From the NCBI GenBank assembly GCA_964626735.1, contig CAZVIJ010000029.1:1-21931 (forward strand): a stretch of DNA of 21,931 nt, given 5' to 3'. Below, one piece after another: positions 7,701 through 13,836 of the stretch. The notes beneath the pieces were generated by a model that was not told the DNA's origin, ran no database searches, and saw only the letters and a list, made by a program, of their open reading frames with translations. This stretch comes from CAZVIJ01 sp964626735 (GTDB lineage: Bacteria > Patescibacteriota > Dojkabacteria > JAOAGR01). Made by a program: the position numbers and the translations under genes. The first letter of the stretch is position 1. Each line of letters starts with the position of its first letter.

Positions 7701-8678
7701 CAATCAATCGGTGAGCCTGCAACCCAGCTTGTGCTCCGTACCTTCTACAAGTCAGGTGCCGCAGGTTTGGACATTACCCAAGGTATGCCTCGTCTTCAAG
7801 AGTTGTTCGAAGCTCGAATACCTAAGGGTCAGGCGATCATCGCCGAGATTGCCGGTTACGTCGAAATCGTTGAAGGCGACAAGGGTGACAATATCATCCG
7901 AGTTAAGAATGTGGTTACCGATACGATCGACTATCCGTACACGAAAGAGGATAAGCTGGTCGTTAAGCCGAAGCAAAAGGTTGTTAAAGGCGGCGATCTG
8001 CTGTTCGTAACTAAGGATGGCGATGAAGTTCGATCGTCCCGAAAGGGCAAACTGATCGTCAAGGAAGATACCATCATCGTCGAGACAACGATTCCTGAGG
8101 AAGTCGAATATCGGGTTTCCAAGGATCAAGAGCTTCTCGTCGTCAACGAAGACAAAATCGAAGCTGGTACCCCGATCACTCGAGGTAACATCTCCCCTAA
8201 ACAGCTTCTTGACGCTAAAGGTCTTACCGAGGCTCAAAAGTACATCATCGACGAAATCCAGCGGGTTTACCAAGTCCAGGGTATCTTGCTCGGCGACAAG
8301 CACGTTGAGGTTATCGTAGCTCAAATGGGCCGATATGTCCGGGTTACCGATCCGGGAAGCTCAGGCATCATTGCCGGTGAGATCCGCGACAAGTATGTCA
8401 TCGACGAAATCAATGAACAGCTCGTTAAGGAAGAAAAGACTCCGATCAAGTTCGAAGAACAGCTGCTCGGTATTACCCTCGCAGCGCTCAAGACGGAATC
8501 GTTCCTTGCTGCTGCTTCCTTCCAGGAGCAGGTCAGGGTTCTTTCCGATGCAGCAATCATGGGTAAGAGCGACTATCTGAGAGGTTTGAAGGAGAATGTC
8601 ATCATAGGACGCATGATTCCAACCAATAAATCTGCTATAATCACGAAGGAAGAAGAGGAAGCAGTCGAACTCATGTAG
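4785..8678 (+). CDS. rpoC: DNA-directed RNA polymerase subunit beta'
   Basis: A 1297-aa beta' subunit carrying the active-site Mg2+ triad NADFDGDQM (D543, D545, D547). The N-terminal zinc site is C59, C61, C74, C77. The second zinc site is C868, C940, C947, C950, matching E. coli C814/C888/C895/C898. A charged, probably coiled-coil stretch lies at about residues 135-225. The bridge-helix/trigger-loop region is recognisable (GSRFGADVIKQVIGVKG is replaced or shifted relative to E. coli, and IGEPATQLVLRTFY is conserved). The single-base overlap with rpoB and the absence of a promoter between them indicate co-transcription from the 1268-1295 promoter. The stop is TAG. Nothing suggests truncation. 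Confidence 0.98.
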   Translation: MKSKIFDFIQLRLASPEDILSWSRGEVKKPETINYRTHRAELDGLMCEKIFGPTRDYECYCGKYKKYKYKGIICDKCGVEVTRRSVRRERMGHIRLASPVTHVWFAHGIPTKIAVILDIPQKKLQSVIYFSRYLVVECDEDGKQMAIEQVQNKIQDALKEVDEEINTKIAEEEVAVNENIEKYKAAHENADDFELENLSHKARQKIARIREEGSRKKNEVESEMKVLLELVARIQVGETLTEEENVLLIENEVSFFNLKMGAEAVQYLLQKVNLEELVEKLREDIKSTNIQKKLKATARLRLVNGLQAHGMRPEWMVLEVIPVIPAELRPIVQISGGRFATADLNDLYRRVINRNNRLKRLIELGAPEVILRNEKRMLQEAVDALIDNEHRIGSPVVNKRKVPLKSLSATLRGKQGRFRQNLLGKRVDYSGRAVIVTAGRDLKLNQCGVPKHMALELFKPFVVHQLIERGLAANARSAKFMIEERDKSEEVWNILDDVIKGHPVLLNRAPTLHKQGIQAYFPVLVEGDALRIHPLIVEGFNADFDGDQMAIHVPLTDEAIEEAIRLMMPEANMLKASSGEFIMNPGKDLIQGIYYLTTFDEKPLDENLVFTTTLQAEKAQQNNQIGLRQRVKILINGEVLETSVGRIIFNQLLPEGYKFVNSVVDKKVLKNLSLDIFRHADVKAVTDTLNRINDIGFKYATQSGFSLGLDDLAMLPDLDKKIEGAMKKTEEIENYYKMGLLTAKDKSEQFRKLWLEEFEPEVQSETMANLPEGNSLKDIALSGSRFGADVIKQVIGVKGVIQDASQNIIELPITSNYLKGFSAFEYFISAKGARKGLADTALRTADSGYLTRKLAEVSQDCLVRDHDCGQTKGIFVDVEDNKSRTASFEDRLIGRVPTADVKNSKGDVLVAAGDLISADVAKQIVADGITRVEVRTPLSCKTRFGVCQKCYGLDYSTNELVDIGKAVGVMAAQSIGEPATQLVLRTFYKSGAAGLDITQGMPRLQELFEARIPKGQAIIAEIAGYVEIVEGDKGDNIIRVKNVVTDTIDYPYTKEDKLVVKPKQKVVKGGDLLFVTKDGDEVRSSRKGKLIVKEDTIIVETTIPEEVEYRVSKDQELLVVNEDKIEAGTPITRGNISPKQLLDAKGLTEAQKYIIDEIQRVYQVQGILLGDKHVEVIVAQMGRYVRVTDPGSSGIIAGEIRDKYVIDEINEQLVKEEKTPIKFEEQLLGITLAALKTESFLAAASFQEQVRVLSDAAIMGKSDYLRGLKENVIIGRMIPTNKSAIITKEEEEAVELM

Positions 8679-8685
8679 TCAAATG

Positions 8686-8713
8686 GGCTGGAGACTGTTA
8701 AAATTCTCCAGCC
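8686..8713 (+). other. Intercistronic hairpin between rpoC and rpsL
   Basis: GGCTGGAGA (8686-8694) is perfectly complementary to TCTCCAGCC (8705-8713), giving a 9-bp stem with a 10-base loop. No T-run follows (AAAACATATAAC), so it should not be an efficient intrinsic terminator. It lies eight bases after the rpoC stop. It may stabilise the rpoBC 3' end or be a processing site that uncouples rpsL from rpoBC. Confidence 0.6.
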
Positions 8714-8719
8714 AAAACA

Positions 8720-8725
8720 TATAAC
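8720..8725 (+). promoter_or_regulatory. Candidate -10 box of rpsL (leaderless spacing)
   Basis: TATAAC matches consensus at five of six positions and ends eight bases before the rpsL ATG (8734). Transcription starting about seven bases downstream would leave a one- or two-base leader. There is no TGn extension and no clear -35, so this is a weaker call than the promoter of the LysW-like gene. Confidence 0.4.
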
Positions 8726-8733
8726 AAGATACT

Positions 8734-9144
8734 ATGGCAAGAATTAGTCAATTAATAAGAAAACCAAGGAGCAAGAAAAAGGTTGCGAACAAATTGGGTC
8801 TTTTGCACACCAATTACAACCATAACACAACCAAGAAGACCATGGCGAGCAACCCATTCAAACGAGGTGTTTGCCTTCAGGTTAAGACCGTTACTCCCAA
8901 AAAGCCAAACTCAGCTTTGAGAAAAATCGCGAGAGTAAGGCTTTCTAACAAGCAGTCGATTACCGCATATATCCCTGGCGAAGGCCACAACCTCCAGGAG
9001 CACTCGGTCGTTCTTGTTCGCGCAGGACGTGTAAAAGATCTTGTTGGTGTTAAATACACTATTGTTCGAGGCGTTCTCGACTCATCTGGTGTCGATGCCC
9101 GACGAAAGGGTCGATCCAGATATGGTGCGAAGAAACCTAAATAA
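8734..9144 (+). CDS. rpsL: 30S ribosomal protein S12
   Basis: A 136-aa S12, a decoding-centre protein. TPKKPNSALRK and EGHNLQEHSVVLVRAGRVKDL are intact. Relative to E. coli (124 aa) there is an insertion of about 12 residues before KRGVC (around residues 24-40). The streptomycin-proximal loop reads GRVKDLVGV. The proline at E. coli position 90 (91 counting Met), whose mutation gives streptomycin resistance or dependence, is valine here (V104). The aspartate that can be methylthiolated (D102) and the lysine of the same loop (K101) are kept. The usual str-operon partners rpsG and fusA do not follow; the transcript ends at the terminator just downstream. Of 14 arginine codons, 5 are CGA and 5 AGA, unusual for a highly expressed gene. 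Confidence 0.97.
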   Translation: MARISQLIRKPRSKKKVANKLGLLHTNYNHNTTKKTMASNPFKRGVCLQVKTVTPKKPNSALRKIARVRLSNKQSITAYIPGEGHNLQEHSVVLVRAGRVKDLVGVKYTIVRGVLDSSGVDARRKGRSRYGAKKPK

Positions 9145-9167
9145 TCTTTAATTGCGATAAAAAAAAT

Positions 9168-9191
9168 ACCTCCCAAAACGGGAGGTTTTTT
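9168..9191. terminator. Bidirectional intrinsic terminator
   Basis: ACCTCCC (9168-9174) pairs with GGGAGGT (9180-9186) around a five-base loop. T-runs follow on the plus strand (9186-9191) and on the minus strand (A-run at 9158-9166). It sits between the convergent rpsL and isochorismatase-family genes and should end transcription from both sides. Confidence 0.9.
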
Positions 9192-9224
9192 ATTGGGCGA
9201 ATGTACACCCTTACCTTCGATTTC

Positions 9225-9761
9225 TTAGAAAACCTTCTCGAGCTCCATATCCATAAAGATATCCAAATAGGTTTGCTCTACTTCCGGTCGGGTCATAGCG
9301 AGATCGTTAAGCGTGAAAACGTGTATATCTTCTGACATAGCCTTGCAGCAGTTTTTGATCACGGTGATGCGGTAGTCCCTATCGTAGGCGTCTGAGACAA
9401 GGCTTCGGACGCAAAGGTTGGTTAAAATACCAGCAGCGACGATATGGTCGATACCCTGTAGTTCCTCTTCAAGTGCTGTTTGGTAGAAGGGGCTTATTTT
9501 ATGCTTTTCTATGACGATATCTTTTTCCGATCGGGCTATCTTAGTCAGAATATCAGAGCGTGTGGAATTCGGTGCGAAATACACGCCTTCAGGCTCTATA
9601 TGTTTGGTGAAGATAATTTTATAGCCTTTTCTTCGCGCGTAATCGAGGAGCCTATTGGTATTGGAGATAATTTCGGTCAAGTCGCCAAGCTCGTACGCCG
9701 AGCCCGGGACTTGCCATTCATTTTGTAGGTCAACGAGAATGACAGCAGTAGTTGTTTCCAT
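9225..9761 (-). CDS. Isochorismatase-family cysteine hydrolase
   Basis: A 178-aa cytosolic alpha/beta hydrolase of the isochorismatase/nicotinamidase superfamily. The catalytic triad fits D11 (in VDLQNEW), K86 (in IEKHKISPF) and C117 (in AAGILTNLCVRS, which also has the usual residues before the cysteine). The length is typical of the family. Known members hydrolyse nicotinamide, isochorismate, N-carbamoylsarcosine or ureidoacrylate; the metal-binding His cluster of nicotinamidases is not evident, so the substrate cannot be named. The gene is convergent with rpsL across a shared terminator and lies 60 bp downstream of the GH113-like gene. A TATAAC box ten bases before its ATG suggests its own promoter. 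Confidence 0.88.
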   Translation of the reverse strand: METTTAVILVDLQNEWQVPGSAYELGDLTEIISNTNRLLDYARRKGYKIIFTKHIEPEGVYFAPNSTRSDILTKIARSEKDIVIEKHKISPFYQTALEEELQGIDHIVAAGILTNLCVRSLVSDAYDRDYRITVIKNCCKAMSEDIHVFTLNDLAMTRPEVEQTYLDIFMDMELEKVF

Positions 9762-9771
9762 ATCTGTTAAC

Positions 9772-9777
9772 GTTATA
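9772..9777 (-). promoter_or_regulatory. Candidate -10 box of the isochorismatase-family gene
   Basis: On the minus strand TATAAC lies ten bases before the ATG, which predicts a leader of about three bases. A second TATACT lies about 15 bases further upstream on the same strand. The surroundings are AT-rich, so the exact box is uncertain. Confidence 0.35.
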
Positions 9778-9821
9778 CAAGTTCAGTATAAACCTATTTA
9801 CACTAAAGATTATAATGAAGC

Positions 9822-11672
9822 TTAGTTTATATACACTTTAACAGATTTCTGAGCCAATACATTGCCTGCAGCGTCCTTCGCGACGAAATTCAAGGTATAC
9901 GGATTGCTGCCGTTCCAATGCCAACCGCTCAGGTCTACGTCAGCCTCCTTATGCGGAGCATCCACGGTGCTATCGTACATCTTGTTCAAAGCATCACCGT
10001 CGACTTGCCAATACATATTGTATGAGCCGAGGCTATACCCATCGAGGACAGCCTTGAATGGTTGCAGCCCATACAGGTGGCTCCCTTCGCTTGGCCACCA
10101 TAGCGAGATATTCTTCGTAGTGGGGATGACGGTTGGAGATACGGTAGGCGTCGATGTAGGCTTGGTTGTAGGAGTCGGCGTGGGTGTTTTGGTTACCGTC
10201 GGTGTCGGATTGCTGGTCGGAGTTGGTGTGGCTCCCGCCGATACCGAAAGCGTTTTGATATTGGAGTTCCAGAAGACGTTTGAAGACCAACCGCTTTTGA
10301 ACAAGCCGCCTACAAACGTGTACGAACCAGATTTCGTAGGGGTAAACGTGTAATTGAACGTCTTAGCCGTGCTTCCCGAGAAATCCTGATGCTCAAAGAA
10401 ATTTTGCTGCACTCTCGTGCCGTACTGGTCGTAGATTTCTACATCGACGATAGCGTCGGTTTGAACATTAGCCGACGTTACCGAAGCGGACACAGTAACT
10501 TGCTTATTGATTGCGGGATTGGAAGGATTCGTAACAACGCTTATTTTATTGACCTGGTTCGTCGGCGTTGCGGTAGGCGTTGGTGTAGACGTCGTCGTCG
10601 GCATAGGAGTTCCCGTTGGGTTTGTGCTCATATTGCCGTACCAGGACCGGATGGTTCCCTCAGCCGTCTTATTTTGGGGAGTAAAGTCTGTGTTCCAGCC
10701 GTTGCCGCTATTGTGGATTTGCCAGTCCCAAAGACTCATTCCGGTCATAAAGGGATAATATTGCCAGTATTCGAAAAGCCCCTGGTAGAGACGCGCTTGT
10801 AGCGCCTGATCGATACTCCCTCCATTGTCCCATCTTCCCGGATCTTGATTGGCCCCCGTTACGCTGCGGTATCCGATTTCGGTAAAGACTATCGGCTTGT
10901 TGTAGCGATTCCTCAAGGGAGTGATATTGTTGACGTTCCAGTAATCCCATGCCTGCTTGATTGTATAGAGCGATGGGTTCGTTTCATTGGATGACATGCT
11001 GAAGTATGCGGATATTCCGATGAAGTCCAAGGCGTCCCAGAAATCTATTTCGTCCATTTCGCCGAAATAGCCGGAGTGTTGAGCGCTGTACGAAAGCGCG
11101 CCCTTATAGACCGTCCTCAAGCTTGCGATAATTTTTCTCCAATTTTGGGAATTGGTGCCGTTTGCGCGAGGGCTGGTCATGTTATAGAGCTCGGTTCCGA
11201 TTACGTATTCCTCAACACCGTACTGCTGTCCGATGGCACCGTAGTGATTGAGCATGGAGCTATATGAGTTGAACCACGATGTGCGGTCTGAGGGATTTAT
11301 GTTGGCTCGCCATTCTCCACCCTGGCTTTCCAAATGCGGCTTGAGAGCAACGCGCAATCCTGCGGCATGGGCCGACTTGATTGCATTAGCAAGCGTCGTA
11401 TCGGTTGGCGTATTCCAACCGGGATACATATTCGTTGCCCACAAATTCGGCTGGTAGTACGGAATGATGAGGGTAACCGTATTTGCATTCAGCCCCTTAA
11501 GCTGGAGTAAAGCCTGCCGGTATGCATCGGTGTCGAAATCGGTTGTCGAGACCGGAAAAAGGCTCGCACCTTTCTCCGACCACGAACCGGTTGCCGCCGC
11601 GGCTTTCGTGACCATCATTACGGGCAGTATAAGTAAAGCGATTAAGCTGGTTATAAGTAATTTGGTCTTCAT
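9822..11672 (-). CDS. Secreted GH113-like glycoside hydrolase with two C-terminal beta modules
   Basis: A 616-aa exported enzyme. Residues 1-27 are a classic signal peptide (Lys-rich start, hydrophobic core, AAAA before the likely cleavage). Residues 28-348 are a TIM barrel resembling GH113 beta-mannanases: E161 in YVIGTEL is the likely acid/base and E265 in PIVFTEIGYRS the likely nucleophile. A Thr/Pro linker (about 350-372) leads to a beta-sandwich (373-480, with VDVEIYDQYG and GLFKSGWSSN) of the kind found on bacterial secreted glycosidases. A second Thr/Pro linker (481-519) leads to a C-terminal module (520-616) that is about 40% identical without gaps to the end of the neighbouring GH5 protein. 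Mannan is the likeliest substrate by family, but specificity is not proven. No Shine-Dalgarno motif; an AATAAT/TAATAT-rich tract lies directly before the ATG. The 51-bp gap to the GH5 gene allows co-transcription. Confidence 0.88.
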   Translation of the reverse strand: MKTKLLITSLIALLILPVMMVTKAAAATGSWSEKGASLFPVSTTDFDTDAYRQALLQLKGLNANTVTLIIPYYQPNLWATNMYPGWNTPTDTTLANAIKSAHAAGLRVALKPHLESQGGEWRANINPSDRTSWFNSYSSMLNHYGAIGQQYGVEEYVIGTELYNMTSPRANGTNSQNWRKIIASLRTVYKGALSYSAQHSGYFGEMDEIDFWDALDFIGISAYFSMSSNETNPSLYTIKQAWDYWNVNNITPLRNRYNKPIVFTEIGYRSVTGANQDPGRWDNGGSIDQALQARLYQGLFEYWQYYPFMTGMSLWDWQIHNSGNGWNTDFTPQNKTAEGTIRSWYGNMSTNPTGTPMPTTTSTPTPTATPTNQVNKISVVTNPSNPAINKQVTVSASVTSANVQTDAIVDVEIYDQYGTRVQQNFFEHQDFSGSTAKTFNYTFTPTKSGSYTFVGGLFKSGWSSNVFWNSNIKTLSVSAGATPTPTSNPTPTVTKTPTPTPTTKPTSTPTVSPTVIPTTKNISLWWPSEGSHLYGLQPFKAVLDGYSLGSYNMYWQVDGDALNKMYDSTVDAPHKEADVDLSGWHWNGSNPYTLNFVAKDAAGNVLAQKSVKVYIN

Positions 11673-11723
11673 GGTATATTATTAGTATCGGCCGGTTAAA
11701 CCTATATATTAATAATATAACGC

Positions 11724-13301
11724 TTATCCGGCATAAATCACGAATGATTTGGTTGCAATTATAGTACCCTGTTTATTTTTAGCAATAAGGGTAATTTTAT
11801 AAGGTCCGTTTTGTTTCCAAGTCCAACCCGAAAGATCTACGTTGGCCTTTTTATAATGTGTCTTCGTATTACTGTCGTACATTTGATTCAATTGTCCATT
11901 ATCTACCTTCCAATACATGTCGTACTGGTCGAACGGTACATTCTTCACCAAGGCGGCGAAAACAGTATTTCCGTACACATGCTCTTTATTCTTGGGAGAA
12001 AGGAGCTGGATCGTAGCAGTCGGCGCATTACTATCCGAGGTAGGAGATGGCGACTTCCATGGCTGCAACAAGAAGTCTGTTACCGGATTTGTCGATCCGC
12101 TATGCGACGATGCGTAGTCGCATCCGGAGTAATACCGCTTGAGCAGCTGCATCTTACTGTCCCAAGGAGTGCTCCAATCATCTTTAAGTATTCCGCCGGT
12201 ATCGCCCGAGTTTGGATTCCAGCTCCAATAGAAGCTGCTGCATATCTTCTTTTGCACCAAGTAATCGACGAGCGCGTTCTGGAACTGAACATCCTTTTGG
12301 CTACCGCCGTTACCGTACTTTCCTCCCCACTCTCCTGGAACGATTGCATACGAAGCGGTCAAAGAACCGAATTGCCTATCCCAAATTTGCGGCATGTTTC
12401 CCGGAAAATTTGCGTCGTTGAAGTAACTTTGCATATAGACGTCTGGCCCATACACATGAGGCGACAAGATGAGTTTGTTTGCGGGGATGCTGGATTGATC
12501 CAACGCGTCGCACATAATTGGTTCGAGGTTTTCCCCCCAAAATGCCGATACTTGGCTACTGCACTTGCCCTGGTTTTGAATCCCCTCGACGTAAACCAAT
12601 ATATTGGGATTTCTCTCGTTTATGGCTTTCCCGGCCCGCTCAGCCGCTTTGTCCCAATCGGTAGCAGGGTTTCCGGTACCCCATGTTGCCGCACCGTGCG
12701 GTTCGTTCTTCAGGTCAATGCCCATGAAATACGGATATTGGCTGTAACGCTCTGCCATGAACGTTAAATCTGTAACCCATTCTGACTCGCTGTAGCCTGG
12801 GGCCGTCCATAACTCGCTTATGTTTTGGCAATCGGGACGATGATGATCGAGAAGAATATGGATTTGCTCGCGATCAAGCTGCGCTACGAATAAATCGAGC
12901 GCCTGCAGGCTGTTGATTCCCCGCAAGTCGGGGTTGATCGAATACTCAACCGTGTTTATGTAGGTACCCCTTAAGGTTTCAGGGCATACCGGCAACCGAA
13001 CCGCGTTGAAACCGAGTGCCTTAACATCGAGAAGCATCTCCCTCCAATTCCTCGCCCATAGCCCATGCGCGATATGCGCAGAGGTATCGAAACCGAAAAT
13101 ATTCACACCACGCAATTGGATTGGATTTCCATTTGCATATATTACTCCTTTCTCTGTTGTGTAGTTGATGGTGTTTGAAGCCTCAGCATCATTCCTAGGC
13201 GCTAATTTGATTACCGCGAAGGAGAATGTCAGGGCAATTATTAAACAGTAGGATACTATAAGAATCATGCTTTTAATTCCTGCTGTGCGTTGTTTAGACA
13301 T
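11724..13301 (-). CDS. Secreted GH5 family cellulase-like enzyme
   Basis: A 525-aa exported enzyme starting MSKQR, with a hydrophobic signal peptide or signal anchor at about residues 11-33. The catalytic GH5 barrel (about 45-395) has LRGVN (R64), DLKNEPH with acid/base E200, SPHVYGP (H281), and VPGEWGG with nucleophile E324, a pattern typical of endo-beta-1,4-glucanases near Acidothermus E1 (GH5_1). Six cysteines in the mature barrel (C106, C158, C247, C264, C354, C394) could form disulfides outside the cell. After a Ser/Pro-rich joint, residues 430-525 form a module shared with the GH113-like neighbour. An upstream in-frame TTG at 13325 is rejected because it falls inside the predicted extended -10 box; ATG 13301 leaves a leader of about eight bases. 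Cellulose or another beta-glucan is the likely substrate. Confidence 0.9.
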   Translation of the reverse strand: MSKQRTAGIKSMILIVSYCLIIALTFSFAVIKLAPRNDAEASNTINYTTEKGVIYANGNPIQLRGVNIFGFDTSAHIAHGLWARNWREMLLDVKALGFNAVRLPVCPETLRGTYINTVEYSINPDLRGINSLQALDLFVAQLDREQIHILLDHHRPDCQNISELWTAPGYSESEWVTDLTFMAERYSQYPYFMGIDLKNEPHGAATWGTGNPATDWDKAAERAGKAINERNPNILVYVEGIQNQGKCSSQVSAFWGENLEPIMCDALDQSSIPANKLILSPHVYGPDVYMQSYFNDANFPGNMPQIWDRQFGSLTASYAIVPGEWGGKYGNGGSQKDVQFQNALVDYLVQKKICSSFYWSWNPNSGDTGGILKDDWSTPWDSKMQLLKRYYSGCDYASSHSGSTNPVTDFLLQPWKSPSPTSDSNAPTATIQLLSPKNKEHVYGNTVFAALVKNVPFDQYDMYWKVDNGQLNQMYDSNTKTHYKKANVDLSGWTWKQNGPYKITLIAKNKQGTIIATKSFVIYAG

Positions 13302-13315
13302 AATCTTAACGCAGG

Positions 13316-13324
13316 AGTATAACA
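13316..13324 (-). promoter_or_regulatory. Extended -10 promoter of the GH5 gene
   Basis: On the minus strand the sequence TGTTATACT is an extended -10 (TGn plus TATACT, 13321-13316). It ends 14 bases before ATG 13301, so a transcript would begin near 13309 with a leader of about eight bases and no Shine-Dalgarno motif. Confidence 0.55.
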
Positions 13325-13411
13325 AACGGCGCTATAGTTGAAAGCTTATAGTGGAATCATTTTATATACAGGTGAACGTATAGCCGATAGTCGCAACTGA
13401 AGTGAGAAACA

Positions 13412-13786
13412 TTATGAACCGCGATTTACGAATTCTTCTATCATCGACTTCAACTCGAACTCATCGACAGGCTTGAAAAGCATGGCTCCGTAGTTGGTTT
13501 TGCCAGCCTTTCGCACCGTGTGCACATCCGCGTTTGCGGTAAGGTAAATAACCGGAACATTCATATACTTGTGGATCTCGTTTACCGCATACGTACCATC
13601 CTTTTCTCCTTTAAGGCGGATATCCATTAGGACAATATCCGGATGCTCCTTTCTGGCCTTTTCGATGGCATCGAAAGCTGTCTGAACATTTCCGCATATG
13701 TAGTAACCCAAATCCTCAAGCTGCATTTGTAGGTCGAGCGCAATAATTTTCTCGTCCTCAACAATTAATATTTTAGGGATATTCAT
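13412..13786 (-). CDS. Stand-alone response-regulator receiver domain
   Basis: A 124-aa protein that is entirely a CheY-like receiver. The acidic pair is E10/D11 (ILIVEDE), the phosphoacceptor is D55 (IVLMDIRL), the switch threonine T83 (IYLTAN), and the conserved lysine K105 (LFKP). No output domain and no histidine kinase are visible here. It must act through protein contacts or in a phosphorelay. It follows the 310-aa gene by 50 bp and precedes the GH5 gene by 110 bp on the same strand, so a link to either the division cluster or the glycosidases is possible but unproven. A TATATT box on its strand, 17 bases before the ATG, is a possible promoter. Confidence 0.93.
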   Translation of the reverse strand: MNIPKILIVEDEKIIALDLQMQLEDLGYYICGNVQTAFDAIEKARKEHPDIVLMDIRLKGEKDGTYAVNEIHKYMNVPVIYLTANADVHTVRKAGKTNYGAMLFKPVDEFELKSMIEEFVNRGS

Positions 13787-13836
13787 AAGACCACTATGTA
13801 TGTAATATAGTAGTTACATATACCTTGTTTATAGGT

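Noticed and set aside
7752..8324. 190-codon antisense frame under rpoC
   Set aside because: Lies entirely inside rpoC, shows no domain, and has no start signals.
8686..8713. rpoC-rpsL hairpin as an intrinsic terminator
   Set aside because: The stem is perfect but no T-run follows, so efficient termination is unlikely.
10130..10230. GT-rich short repeats as a possible CRISPR or microsatellite
   Set aside because: They encode Thr/Pro linkers of the GH113-like protein in frame, with irregular spacing and no spacers.
11811..12767. Long open frame (318 codons) antisense to the GH5 gene
   Set aside because: Its translation has no recognisable domain, is rich in residues expected from a reversed GC-biased frame, and lies fully inside a gene with intact catalytic motifs.
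13302..13325. Upstream TTG start for the GH5 gene
   Set aside because: The TTG is part of the predicted extended -10 element TGTTATACT, and the ATG at 13301 gives a cleaner signal sequence.
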